From contig OY969110.1 in the NCBI GenBank assembly GCA_963697995.1, forward strand, positions 310,001 through 374,000: a DNA stretch of 64,000 nucleotides, read 5' to 3'. Below the pieces are notes generated by a model. It was given only the letters and a program-made list of their open reading frames with translations. It was not told the DNA's origin and did no database searches. The DNA comes from MFD00082-c5 sp963697995 (GTDB taxonomy: Bacteria; Chlamydiota; Chlamydiia; Chlamydiales; JAJFMB01). This document shows, in pieces, positions 54,909 to 64,000 of this stretch. Position 1 is the first letter of the stretch, and every line of letters starts with the position of its first letter. The translations under genes and the position numbers were made by a program.

Positions 54909-55072
54909 ATTTGACAAAACGATTCTTTATGATAAATTCAGAAGCTCCATAGTCTGCACTCTCATGCTCTGTTTTCAGATTCTGAAGGATAAGCCCAGAT
55001 GACTTATAGACAAGGTCTTCAGCTTATAGCAAATCGGGGTAAAGCCTTTTTGAGAGGCCTTTGTTTTTTGGT

Positions 55073-55495
55073 TCAATGACCACGCTGCTTTTCCTTCCGT
55101 TTTTCTTGTTTGAGGGAAAATTGCTCATCTTTTCGAGCCTGTTTTTCAGCACTGCTTATGCTTTTTTTCTCTTTCTTTTTCTTCTCAATCTCTTCTCGCA
55201 TGTAGTCTTGGGCTAAAGTTGATGGCTTTGATGTTTCCCTCATTTTTTCCATTTCTCGACGGACTTCGCGCTGAACTCTTTTTGGGTTCATGCGCTGAAT
55301 TTCGATGGTGATTTCTTTAGCCTCTCCAAATTTTAGCTCCACATAGTGCTTTAGAACAAACTCATGAACTTCAGCATCAGAAGGTTCAGCACCAAAAATA
55401 TGACGTGCAACTGCATATCCTTCTTTGTCCGTGCGTTCAAAAGTTCCCACCCAAAACCGTTTTTCAAAAAAAATCGTCGCTTTGACTATAGCCAT
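55073..55495 (-). CDS. YjdF family protein (DUF2992)
   Basis: A 140-residue protein with the YjdF pattern: ATIFFEKRFWVGTFERTDKEGYAVARHIFGAEPSDAEV at the start, then an increasingly basic and charged coil (EIEKKKKEKKSISSAEKQARKDEQFSLKQEKRKEKQ). In Firmicutes members are controlled by the yjdF riboswitch, which senses aromatic azaheterocycles; I see no convincing such RNA upstream here. Function unknown. It is divergent from the outer-membrane candidate at 55693. Confidence 0.88.
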   Translation of the reverse strand: MAIVKATIFFEKRFWVGTFERTDKEGYAVARHIFGAEPSDAEVHEFVLKHYVELKFGEAKEITIEIQRMNPKRVQREVRREMEKMRETSKPSTLAQDYMREEIEKKKKEKKSISSAEKQARKDEQFSLKQEKRKEKQRGH

Positions 55496-55692
55496 TTTTT
55501 ACTTCCAGGATCTAGTACCCCAACTTAAAAGTTTTGAGCGTAAATTTCGATTTCAAAACTATACTTTTGGGATAATCATATCTAAATTTCACAAAAACAA
55601 CTATAAAAAATGATCACCGATTAACTTTACATCATTTTCTCTTGTTAGAAAATATTACAGTAAGATAAATTTTGAATTTTCAAGGGGATCTA

Positions 55693-56286
55693 ATGCTTTC
55701 AAGTCGATTTTTTAGCTTTTTTTTTATCCTACTCTTCTCACAAGAGATTCAAGCTCTTTGTTGTAAACCCTCTGTTGAACTAAAAACGGGTTATTTCTTT
55801 TTCGCAGATGAAAAAATGCGTTCGGTCTACAATGATGGCGGTCTAGATCTACAACTTAGCAGTTCATTTCCAATCTGGAAATGGCTCCAAATCTATACAA
55901 GCATTGAGTACCTTCAAAAACAGGGGCACGCCCTCTCCACTCATCAAAAAACGAACATCTGGCAAGTTCCAGTCACCGTCGGGTTAAAAGCTTGCATGAA
56001 AATGACACCAACTACCTCCTATTATCTCACGCTTGCCCCCCGTTATTTCTACATGCATGTCCAAAACAGCTCTTGTTTCGTCGATAAAAATCTGCATAAA
56101 AATGGCGTTGGCGCCTTTGTAGGTACAGGATTCACTATCACTGCCTGCACTCATTTCCTTATCGAAATATTTGGTGAATACTCATACCAAAAAGCCCATT
56201 TTCATTCTGCAAAAACGAATGTCTATTCAAGAAACATTCAGGTGGGAGGTTTAGTTTTTGGGGCAGGTTTAGGCTATGCATTTTAA
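55693..56286 (+). CDS. Small outer-membrane beta-barrel candidate
   Basis: A 197-residue protein with a signal peptide (MLSSRFFSFFFILLFSQEIQA) and alternating hydrophobic/polar strands to the last residue, ending GLGYAF with a terminal aromatic residue as in OmpA/OmpW-sized barrels. The start at 55693 is chosen because AAGGGGA lies 6 bases upstream; the frame is open to 55672. Several cysteines (LCCKP, ACMK, SSCF, TACT) recall the disulphide-rich chlamydial envelope. It is followed after 11 bp by the beta-propeller gene, so the two probably form an operon. Confidence 0.75.
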   Translation: MLSSRFFSFFFILLFSQEIQALCCKPSVELKTGYFFFADEKMRSVYNDGGLDLQLSSSFPIWKWLQIYTSIEYLQKQGHALSTHQKTNIWQVPVTVGLKACMKMTPTTSYYLTLAPRYFYMHVQNSSCFVDKNLHKNGVGAFVGTGFTITACTHFLIEIFGEYSYQKAHFHSAKTNVYSRNIQVGGLVFGAGLGYAF

Positions 56287-56297
56287 TAAGGAAATCT

Positions 56298-57515
56298 ATG
56301 TATAAAATTTTAGCTTTTTTTCTTCCCTTAACCCCACTCTTTGCCAATTTTGCCTATGTGGGTGAGAATACAACCGTCTCAGTAATTGATACAACGACAA
56401 ATACTATAGTAGATACCATTTCGTTAGGAACTGATGTTATTTTAATCGCCATAACACCTAACAACCTTTATCTTTATGTCACAGAATTAAATAACAATAG
56501 TGTAGCAGTCATAAGTACCACAAGCAATACTGTGAAAACGACAATCTCTTTACCCTCTGGAAGCCAGCCTTTAGGTGTGGCTATCACACCGAACGGTAAA
56601 TTAGCTTATGTGACTAATCAGGGCAATGGCACTGTTTCTGTCATCTCAACTGCCACAAATCAAGTTATTCAATCAATTTCCTCCTTTGCTCAACCTTGGG
56701 GCATTGCCATCACACCAAATGGGCGCTTTGCTTATGTTGTTAACCTCAACGGAGGAACATCTCCTGGTTTTGTCAGCGTGATCGATTTAAAAACCAATAC
56801 TCTACTGCCATCCACAATCCAAGTCGATGCAGGACCCACAGGGATTACAATCACACCGAATGGCCGGTTTGTTTACGTCACAAATGAAAATTCAAACACT
56901 GTTTCTGTAATCTCTACAGCAACCAATACCCTCATTGCAACAATTCCCGTTGGAATTAACCCTTTTGAGCTGACATCAAGCCCTGATAGTCAGTTCGTGT
57001 ATGTCTCTAACAACGCCTATACAGACGTTTCTTTAAGTTCCGTCTCAGTCATTTCAACAGCGACTCAAACTGTGGTCGACACTATTGCCCTCCCCAATTC
57101 CGGACCCGCCGCATTAGCAGTGACTCCCGATGGACAAACTCTATATGTGACCAACACACAAAATACTACTGTCATCTCCACCAAAACTAACAAAGTTATC
57201 GGCTTTATTGGGGGCAGCAGTAGCAGCATTGCGATAACAAACACTTTAATTGCCAATTTAAGAGGACAGCAGAAAATTAATGATTTTGGCACTATCTACG
57301 AGTTTTTCAACCTCATCAAATGGCAATCGGTCCCTTTCTCCGACGTGATTGGCTACAATGTTTACCGAAATGGTAAACAGATCGCCCATTTAAACTCTCA
57401 TACACTCCAATATTGCGATCATAATCAAAAAAGAGATTGTCCCGTGACCTATTTGGTCGCTCCGATAGAAGCTTCAGGAAAAGTGAGCACACCTTTAAGC
57501 GTTGTTGTGAGATAA
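56298..57515 (+). CDS. YVTN-type beta-propeller surface protein
   Basis: A 405-residue exported protein. A signal peptide (MYKILAFFLPLTPLFANF) precedes seven or so YVTN repeats with the phrases ITPNGKLAYVTNQGNGTVSV, ITPNGRFVYVTNENSNTVSV and VISTATNxxxxTI. About 90 C-terminal residues form a separate fibronectin-like domain (VIGYNVYRNGKQIAHL). YVTN propellers occur in surface-layer and adhesion proteins of archaea and bacteria. The gene is downstream of a barrel candidate. Repetition among the blades is high enough to suggest expansion. Confidence 0.9.
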   Translation: MYKILAFFLPLTPLFANFAYVGENTTVSVIDTTTNTIVDTISLGTDVILIAITPNNLYLYVTELNNNSVAVISTTSNTVKTTISLPSGSQPLGVAITPNGKLAYVTNQGNGTVSVISTATNQVIQSISSFAQPWGIAITPNGRFAYVVNLNGGTSPGFVSVIDLKTNTLLPSTIQVDAGPTGITITPNGRFVYVTNENSNTVSVISTATNTLIATIPVGINPFELTSSPDSQFVYVSNNAYTDVSLSSVSVISTATQTVVDTIALPNSGPAALAVTPDGQTLYVTNTQNTTVISTKTNKVIGFIGGSSSSIAITNTLIANLRGQQKINDFGTIYEFFNLIKWQSVPFSDVIGYNVYRNGKQIAHLNSHTLQYCDHNQKRDCPVTYLVAPIEASGKVSTPLSVVVR

Positions 57516-57581
57516 ATGACTTCAACTTAAGAAAATAGGCCCTGTTATTAGACATCCCTGTCATCGCGCTGCCTTAAGGTT

Positions 57582-57727
57582 AGTTGGCCCTGAAAAAGTG
57601 ATCCTTTTGCAACAAAAAAAGCGGTGAACGACGCCCCCCCCCCCTTGAGGGGTTTAGTGAGGAGTAAAACGCCTTTTTTGTCAAAAGGGACACTTTTTAT
57701 TGGAGAGGACTTTTTTTAGGGCCGACT
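57582..57727. mobile_element. MITE-like element, copy J (deleted form)
   Basis: A 146-bp derivative that keeps both terminal repeats and the inner hairpin arm (GTGATCCTTTTGCAAC to GGGACACTTTTTATTGG) but lacks the outer arm, the opposite of copy D. The last bases of the right terminal repeat form the TAG stop of the SecA-like gene, so the insertion may have changed that protein's C-terminus. Confidence 0.85.
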
Positions 57728-60700
57728 AGTTAATATTTCCAAGCATCTCAAAAACTTTTGCCTCTTCGTTACTCTCAATCGCTTTCAACATCGCCACAGT
57801 ACTTTTATGGGTTGCCAAACTCCTCTCCATTTCACTCTTTCGCTCCGCAAATTCCGCTGAGTTCTTGTTTTTTAACTTCTCACGGATCACTTCATGCAAA
57901 GGCTTCTCTCCTATCTCCTGATAATCAATTACACGCTCTCCCCGATCTGATTTAATCGGTATAAGCGCTTTCTCAATCAAATAGCTAGCTTGCAAAATCT
58001 GTTGATAAGTACCAGGCTCACCCTGTCTTGCCGCTCTTCCCATATGTTGGTCCCACTCCGCCAAATTCTCTGGAACGATCGTCGATAAAACATACACACC
58101 GCCCGCCCGAATTAAAGCTGAATCGCGGCAAACAAAGTCGGTTCCTCGCCCGTATTGCTTGATCATTAACGTGATCTTCATTGAAGTGGTCGAACGATAA
58201 ACGACGTTATCCCTGTCCTCAAATGTTTGATCTTCGTGAAGCACCTCAGGAGCCGGCAAATTCCCAGGACGAGCAGCTAACTTTAACTTAAATTTCTCCA
58301 AACTGTCCCAATCCTCAAAAATCATAAGCGTTGATCTTCGATCCCTATAACAGGCCTCTAAAGCCTCTTTTAACCTCTGAAAATACGTATCGTAATCCCC
58401 ATCCACAATAATTGTTTTCTCAGTCACTGTCTTTTGCTTCAAAGCAAAGGTCGTTGGGATAAAAGAACGCTTTTTAAACTCATACTTTTCTAATAGATTT
58501 AACTCCTCGGGTAACAATTGATTTAACGTTCCCGTCATTCCCAAACGCAAGTCGTAAAAAAGAGGAACCTCAGAATAAGCAAAAGCTCCACAATTCAACA
58601 TCACCCCTATAGCCGAAGAAACATTGGAATCAGATGTGATATCCCCCTTTTCTCTACGGTAAATATAAGCAAATTGCGTCACATAATCGGGTTGATAAAT
58701 ATTAAAATTAATAGAACAAGAGATAGGATCCTTATAACCTATTTTGTTATCTTGACAAATATGCTTGTGAGTCGACTCACTTCCCACCGGAAAAAAACGA
58801 ACCCCTTGAAGCATCATTTGAATTTGTTTGCGAAGAAAACTGGTGGCACGAGGGTATTTGGTCAGAAAGGCCACACTCTCTGGTATTTGTAGGACCTGAT
58901 CGACACGCAAATTCTCCTGCCGATGATTCCACACATACCGAACAATGTTTTGCGAATCGATCTCATTGAATATATGATAAATACCTGTTGTTTTATCGTA
59001 AAAATCGGAACCAAAAAAGATATCGATTTCATCAATCAATAAAAGCCTTTTACTACTCTTCTCATCCCTAAAAGGGGGCACGCTCTGATCTCCGATAAAC
59101 TTTTTTACGTATTCCGTGCGATCGTAAATATATCCCCTATCAGAACACTCCTCAAAGAGATCATTAATCGGTATGTAGAAAATGTCGTTTGGAACCCCAA
59201 AAAGTCTAAACAAAGGAAGAAAAAGACGTTTATCCCGATTGGAAAGGTAAGGGTTATGGCACACCACATCGACCTTGTAACCAAATAGAGCAAATAAAGT
59301 GGCGACAGCCCCAAGACAGACAGACTTGCCTTCCCCTGTCAAAAGCTCTAAAATATGATTTTGGATTTTACCCGAATTAGCATCTGCACCTATTAGACGA
59401 AATATCGCTAACACCTGCGTCTTGTGAGGTTGTAACAAAGTCGTCTCTTCAGTCACTTGAAAGTCACTTGGAATACTAGAGACTGTCCATCCTGCAAAAA
59501 TGCAAGCAAACATCTCTGCTAAAGGCTCCGGATAACGGTAAAGCTCCTCTGCATGAGGCTTTAAAATGCGAACTAATTCATCTTTTCTTCTTAAAAGAGC
59601 GCCCCTATCAAAACGATTATAAAGTATATCGTTAATATATATTTCGTAAAAACTTTTGAAATGGTTATATATAGTTTGAAGTTTATTCTTATTCACATCA
59701 AAGCTTGGCTCAACAGTTAACCTAGCAAGAGCATCTTCAAAACTGACCCCACCAGTCACCTTCACACGTGTGTCGATCTCAATCATCTTAAACACCGGGA
59801 TCGATTCGATAATAAAAGATGCAGCAGCGGCCATTTCAGGAAAGTTAACCCCCACCATGGTGATCTTTTTACCTAAATGATACTTTGTTTCTCCCTTGAC
59901 ACTAGAGGTTGGATCTTCACTTAAACATTTAATCGAATCCTTAATTGCCTGCAAAGCTTTTGGCCTATCAGAAAGTTCTGCTCCAATAGCTACATTTCTC
60001 ACCATCCATTTAGCCAATTTAAGAAGATACACTTCATAATCAGAGGAGTTTTTTAAACGACTTCCAACAAACGCGGTTAATTTTTGACACATCTTCTCAT
60101 AATTTTCTTTTAACTGCCTATCGTTAAATTGAAACGAGTATTTTCCAAGATTTTGTGCTAAAGCTCTTCTAAACTCTTGAAAATTTTTAAGGTTTTTTAA
60201 AAGGAAGTAGTGAACTGAATCGGTATTTTCTTCTAAAATTTCATTTTTTGCTTGAATCACTAACTCTTCCAAATAGGCATTCATCTCTTTAACTAATAGA
60301 GTGACATCGATTGTCAAATGGTCACCCAGTTTTACTTGTAAATTTTCCATTAAGTTAAAGGTGCTCACGACCTGAGCAAAACGACCCGACTCGAGAAGAG
60401 GTCTGATCTTTCCACGAAGAGTTGCTGTCAAATAGACTTGAAGTAAGTTAATCGTTGTGTCATAGGCTTCCCGATCTAACTGTCTCAATTGATGCATTTG
60501 TTCATTTAAATCCTTTCTTTGAACCAAAACATCGACCTTTTCTTTATCGATCAACTCTTTGAACTCTTGAGCTAGCCCTTTAGCTAATGTCTTTTGAGCC
60601 TCTCTTCTCATATCTTCAAGAAGAGTTTTAATTAAGTCATTCTTAAACTCTGAAAGAAAATCAATTACTTCTCTCTCATTTTGAGAATTAACAAGTTGTT

Positions 60701-63700
60701 CGATATTTCTTATTTCTTGAGAGGCAAATCCCTCTCGTTTTAAGACCCCCCATTCCAATAAAGAAAGAATGTTACTAAGATGTGCCCTAACAAAAGGCTC
60801 AATCAGAGGAATAAGCGCCTTAAATTGTTTTGTTAAATCGTGCACTCCTTTCCATTTCTTTTCATCAATTCTTCTTTGTTGCACGATAGTAGCAAAGGAG
60901 CGTTTAAACTCCTGTTCGTAATTTCTAAAAATAGGAGAATCAAATAAAAAGCGATTCTTTTGCTCCCTTACCGTTTTTTGAAGATCAACAAAGGGTTTTG
61001 TTGTCAATTTATCGTTTGGATAATGACTTAAACAATGTTCCACAACCGCTACAGAATCTTCAGATCTTAAAGTTGAGAAAATATCGAATTTATCATTTTT
61101 TAAAGCCTCTTCACAAAGGACTATAAATTGAATCTTTGCAAATTCAAGAGAGTCTTTGATCTGTTTAAATTCCTGCTCGATGCGTGAACTTTCTCTTTTT
61201 TTAACTTCCTCAAAAAATCGCTCATAAATGTCTTGATTCGTCTCTTCTGGACTAAAAATAGAAGGGATCGAAGAGGCTATTTGTAAAAGAGTTAAAGCTG
61301 CTTTAATCGCGGTGACATAATTTTGCGAAGGAGCTAGAAGCTCTTTATTGATAATCTCTTGAGGCCCTTTTACAAAATTCTCTCTAAACTCTAAAACTTT
61401 TTTTGCAAAAAAGGCCTGATCAAACTGTTTTAAGTTCTGAAAATAACCATTTAGATCAGCGACTTTTTCAAGGGATATATCATTAATTAAACTCAAATAC
61501 AGGGCATTGTTGATTTCAACTTTCTTATTTTTAGAACACTTTTTAAGCTTTTCAAACAAATCCAAAAGGCTGTTTTCATAACGACTCTTTATTTTTTCAA
61601 TCTCTTCTTTTCTGACACGACCTAAAGACTCTTTAATTTTATAGATCTGTTCAAATCTCTCCATGCTTAAGAGAAGAGCCTCAATAATCCCTCTATTGAT
61701 CACATCTTCCGGAACGCTTTGAGAGAAAGAAGTAAGAGTTTCTAATCTGTTATAATACCTCTCAAAATATTTAGAGACAATATCTGGTATTCTACTATCA
61801 AACAAAGAGACATTAGAAACAAACTGACTTTCCAAGGCGGCCAATTTCACTTTGACAATCGTATCTAGAACCAAAACGTCCATTTCTTTGTTTATGCGAC
61901 TTAAAAGGTCATTGAACAAACAAATATTTTTAAAGTAATAGAGTACCTCTCTGTTCCTTTCTTCAGTAGCTATTTGCTTTTTTAACTCTAAAATTTGAGT
62001 AGCCGTTTTAAAAAGCTGTTGGCTTGCCACTAACTCAAACATCCCCTCTTTTTTAAGAGGAATATTCTCCAACTCAGAGGGATTAGTTTCTGCTCGTTGA
62101 TCTAATTCATGCAAAAAGCGCAATCTCACGGTTTTAAAATTGTCTTCTAACTTCTCATTAATACCTTTTTGCACTCTTGTTTCATAAGTCAAAATCTCAT
62201 CACAAAGCTTTGCCATTTCATCTTTAATTACAGGAACTTTATTGGAAAAATGGGGTTGCAAAACATCTAATCTTTCAAATTGTTGGATTTTTTCCCTCAA
62301 TAACCTTCTTTTGGAAGTGGGGTCTTGTATTAGAAGACGAATCTCATTAAGCAGTTTCATCACTTCAATTTCTAATATTTGCTTCAATTCAAAAAGCTGC
62401 TTTTCTGACTCTTCTTTATCTATAGTCCCTAAATAATTAAGTTTTTCAAAACAACGACAAACTTTTAAATACTCCCCAATCCCAAAATAATAAATAATCT
62501 GATCGCCAAGGGTCTTTGTAATCACTCTCAATTGAGCAATACAATCATTATCGAGACGAATTTTAAAATTTTTAACATCGCTTCTTGCGGCTAATGAGGA
62601 GGCTTTATTAATAAGAGTTTCTCTTTGAGAAGAATCCAAAGGATTAACTATTACTAATTGATTTAAAATCTTGTTCTCGATATCAACAGGTAAATCATTT
62701 CCCTTATAAATAATCTTAAGGGCTTTACATAAATCTTTTGCCAAGTGATGGGGTTGAGTTCCTGGTTTTACTTTATTCATCAAAAATAAAATAGAATTTA
62801 AGTTGCTAATTAAGCCATTAAAAGAACCAAAGATTTCCACTAACTTATCAAATGTTTTCTTAACAGCTTCCCCTCTTGCCGCCTGAATAGCTGGCTGCTC
62901 GATCACTGTTAAAATACTAAAACTGTTAGAGTTCTCCAAAAGGTAAGCAAGACTTACACCATTCGTTATACGAGCCACAATCCTAGTATCTAAAAAGCCT
63001 GGGGTATCGCACAAGCTGAGATTTGTTTCAGGAACGGAGGCAATTTTAGGTAAATAAGTGCTCGAAACCCCGGGATGACCGATGGTAAAATAATCAGCAT
63101 TTGTTTCCCGATCAGCAACATCAATTAAAGGAGAGCTTGAATCAGTATCGATCTCCACCATTTGGGCACCTAAAAAGTAATTAGCTAAAGTACTTTTACC
63201 AGCGCCTGTGACACCAACAAGGAGCATTAAATTAAGAGATTTTTGGGCTTCGGCAAATATTTTACTAGCTGAGATAATGGCACTAATGCAGTAAATAGTT
63301 TCAGGTAGTGTTAATTCTTTTTTTTCGTTATTTAGGAATTCTAATACAAGAGAGGGTAAAACCTGTTTGTCTACCTTCCCATCATCTTCATCTTCTTTTA
63401 TTTCCCACATATCATCAAAACTTACGCGGGAAGGAGCAATAGGGGGTGTAGAATTTTGAGGGGAGGCAGGTAAATCCACCGTATGGTAAAAATCAAGTCC
63501 TTTAGGCACACTTAAGTCTTCTGAAGTCTCAGCTACCGCATCTTCAGTGGCTTGCCCGATAGAGAGAGCAGGAGGTAAAAAAAATTGATCCCTAATCCCT
63601 GCTATATAAAAACAAAAATGGGTGACAAAAAGATCTGGTTTAGAAAAGCTTTTATCTAAAAAAGGGATTTGTGGTCCTTGGATGATTTTGACAAACTCTT

Positions 63701-63989
63701 CAGGAAGTTCCTTTTTAATTTGTTCAACATTTCGTTTGACAAGCTCACCCTCCTTTTTTTTCTCAAAAATCAAATTCTGCAATTGGTTTGGCTCAATTCT
63801 TTTATATAATTTATCCATTTTTTTAAACCAAGCGACATCATCCGTTGGAAACGTGGGTAAAAGAGAGTTTATTTGCACACCAAAATCTGCTTTAGGTATG
63901 TAGGTCAATTTTTTTTGAGGTAAACCTTCAAAGAGAGCTGCATAAGCTTTTGAAATATTGGACCTTGAGTGTTGTAAAAGAGCCACCAT
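57726..63989 (-). CDS. Giant GTPase-coiled coil-SecA-like motor fusion protein (5' end at window edge)
   Basis: At least 2087 residues; the frame is still open at the right edge (LIE before the ATG), so the true start may be outside. A P-loop GTPase lies at about 255-420 (VGVTGAGKSTLANYFLG, DTPG at about 326, NKVKPG as the G4-like motif), resembling AIG1/dynamin-type GTPases. Residues 450-1500 are long helical coils. From about 1545 to 2010 there is a SecA-like DEAD motor: LLTGEGKSVCLGAVATLFAL, then VDVVCHNPYLSNRDKR, Walker B LLIDEIDIFFG, YGRGTDFVCRDSALIRAGG and motif VI MGRAARQGEPG. It lacks SecA's usual preprotein and zinc-binding parts and is far longer than SecA (about 900-1000 residues), so it is not the housekeeping secretion ATPase. 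Stop codon supplied by MITE copy J. Confidence 0.88.
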   Translation of the reverse strand: MVALLQHSRSNISKAYAALFEGLPQKKLTYIPKADFGVQINSLLPTFPTDDVAWFKKMDKLYKRIEPNQLQNLIFEKKKEGELVKRNVEQIKKELPEEFVKIIQGPQIPFLDKSFSKPDLFVTHFCFYIAGIRDQFFLPPALSIGQATEDAVAETSEDLSVPKGLDFYHTVDLPASPQNSTPPIAPSRVSFDDMWEIKEDEDDGKVDKQVLPSLVLEFLNNEKKELTLPETIYCISAIISASKIFAEAQKSLNLMLLVGVTGAGKSTLANYFLGAQMVEIDTDSSSPLIDVADRETNADYFTIGHPGVSSTYLPKIASVPETNLSLCDTPGFLDTRIVARITNGVSLAYLLENSNSFSILTVIEQPAIQAARGEAVKKTFDKLVEIFGSFNGLISNLNSILFLMNKVKPGTQPHHLAKDLCKALKIIYKGNDLPVDIENKILNQLVIVNPLDSSQRETLINKASSLAARSDVKNFKIRLDNDCIAQLRVITKTLGDQIIYYFGIGEYLKVCRCFEKLNYLGTIDKEESEKQLFELKQILEIEVMKLLNEIRLLIQDPTSKRRLLREKIQQFERLDVLQPHFSNKVPVIKDEMAKLCDEILTYETRVQKGINEKLEDNFKTVRLRFLHELDQRAETNPSELENIPLKKEGMFELVASQQLFKTATQILELKKQIATEERNREVLYYFKNICLFNDLLSRINKEMDVLVLDTIVKVKLAALESQFVSNVSLFDSRIPDIVSKYFERYYNRLETLTSFSQSVPEDVINRGIIEALLLSMERFEQIYKIKESLGRVRKEEIEKIKSRYENSLLDLFEKLKKCSKNKKVEINNALYLSLINDISLEKVADLNGYFQNLKQFDQAFFAKKVLEFRENFVKGPQEIINKELLAPSQNYVTAIKAALTLLQIASSIPSIFSPEETNQDIYERFFEEVKKRESSRIEQEFKQIKDSLEFAKIQFIVLCEEALKNDKFDIFSTLRSEDSVAVVEHCLSHYPNDKLTTKPFVDLQKTVREQKNRFLFDSPIFRNYEQEFKRSFATIVQQRRIDEKKWKGVHDLTKQFKALIPLIEPFVRAHLSNILSLLEWGVLKREGFASQEIRNIEQLVNSQNEREVIDFLSEFKNDLIKTLLEDMRREAQKTLAKGLAQEFKELIDKEKVDVLVQRKDLNEQMHQLRQLDREAYDTTINLLQVYLTATLRGKIRPLLESGRFAQVVSTFNLMENLQVKLGDHLTIDVTLLVKEMNAYLEELVIQAKNEILEENTDSVHYFLLKNLKNFQEFRRALAQNLGKYSFQFNDRQLKENYEKMCQKLTAFVGSRLKNSSDYEVYLLKLAKWMVRNVAIGAELSDRPKALQAIKDSIKCLSEDPTSSVKGETKYHLGKKITMVGVNFPEMAAAASFIIESIPVFKMIEIDTRVKVTGGVSFEDALARLTVEPSFDVNKNKLQTIYNHFKSFYEIYINDILYNRFDRGALLRRKDELVRILKPHAEELYRYPEPLAEMFACIFAGWTVSSIPSDFQVTEETTLLQPHKTQVLAIFRLIGADANSGKIQNHILELLTGEGKSVCLGAVATLFALFGYKVDVVCHNPYLSNRDKRLFLPLFRLFGVPNDIFYIPINDLFEECSDRGYIYDRTEYVKKFIGDQSVPPFRDEKSSKRLLLIDEIDIFFGSDFYDKTTGIYHIFNEIDSQNIVRYVWNHRQENLRVDQVLQIPESVAFLTKYPRATSFLRKQIQMMLQGVRFFPVGSESTHKHICQDNKIGYKDPISCSINFNIYQPDYVTQFAYIYRREKGDITSDSNVSSAIGVMLNCGAFAYSEVPLFYDLRLGMTGTLNQLLPEELNLLEKYEFKKRSFIPTTFALKQKTVTEKTIIVDGDYDTYFQRLKEALEACYRDRRSTLMIFEDWDSLEKFKLKLAARPGNLPAPEVLHEDQTFEDRDNVVYRSTTSMKITLMIKQYGRGTDFVCRDSALIRAGGVYVLSTIVPENLAEWDQHMGRAARQGEPGTYQQILQASYLIEKALIPIKSDRGERVIDYQEIGEKPLHEVIREKLKNKNSAEFAERKSEMERSLATHKSTVAMLKAIESNEEAKVFEMLGNIN

Positions 63990-64000
63990 TTCAATGAGTT

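Noticed and set aside
55496..55692. yjdF riboswitch upstream of the YjdF gene
   Set aside because: The short AT-rich leader shows no conserved paired elements of that RNA.
1..64000. tRNA or rRNA genes
   Set aside because: Apart from tmRNA I found no cloverleaf or ribosomal RNA sequence in the intergenic regions.

Overview
The window looks like a chromosome segment from an environmental (Chlamydia-like) member of the Chlamydiota. The main reasons are two signal peptidase I genes of the very long chlamydial type (about 630 residues with a large insert), preceded by a gene in the position of the conserved CT021-type protein and followed by ileS, which matches my recollection of the ileS-lepB-CT021 neighbourhood of Chlamydia. 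Further support comes from many large coiled-coil, LRR, TPR and proline-rich proteins and eukaryote-like domains. I cannot name the species from sequence alone.

Layout. 1-471: truncated gene on the left edge. 578-5921: two tandem paralogues with leucine-rich repeats and a C-terminal HECT-type ubiquitin ligase domain that keeps the catalytic cysteine. 6311-12848: a six-gene MoxR/Bat (aerotolerance-type) operon behind a recognisable promoter. 12834-18354: unknown secreted protein, Ig-like surface protein, small helical protein that may be cyclin-like. 18329-21397: fused ABC permease and its ATPase. 21499-29855: RNase II family exonuclease, LOG-like protein, coiled-coil protein, exported-looking GNAT, MFS transporter, nicotinate phosphoribosyltransferase, second GNAT. 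30029-32218: decayed TPR gene. 32232-33831: Ala/Pro-rich probable effector. 34109-40366: CT021-like protein, two lepB copies and a 565-bp tandem repeat carrying lepB tail remnants. 40370-46831: lipase-like protein, orphan Phd/YefM antitoxin, ileS. 46930-55495: an island next to tmRNA (ssrA) with a 179-bp tandem array, a RhuM-like gene, a broken AbiE toxin-antitoxin system with palindromic operators, a kinase pseudogene, a lysozyme-like protein followed by a DUF3298-like lipoprotein, PhnA and YjdF. 55693-57515: outer-membrane-barrel candidate and YVTN beta-propeller. 57726-63989: a giant protein joining a P-loop GTPase, long coiled coils and a SecA-like motor.

Repeats. A family of ten 140-277 bp elements with 18-bp terminal inverted repeats (a MITE-like family) is scattered through the window, mostly between convergent or adjacent gene ends. 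Four copies are tandem at a 274-bp period. Two copies share an ATTT flank and the tandem block is flanked by AGTT, suggesting a 4-bp target duplication.

Most interesting: the tandem LRR-HECT ligases, the GTPase-SecA fusion, the MITE family, the ssrA-linked tandem array, the lysozyme-like/DUF3298 pair, and a run of single-base +1 frame lesions in accessory genes. All functional calls are from reading the sequence; no database search was possible.
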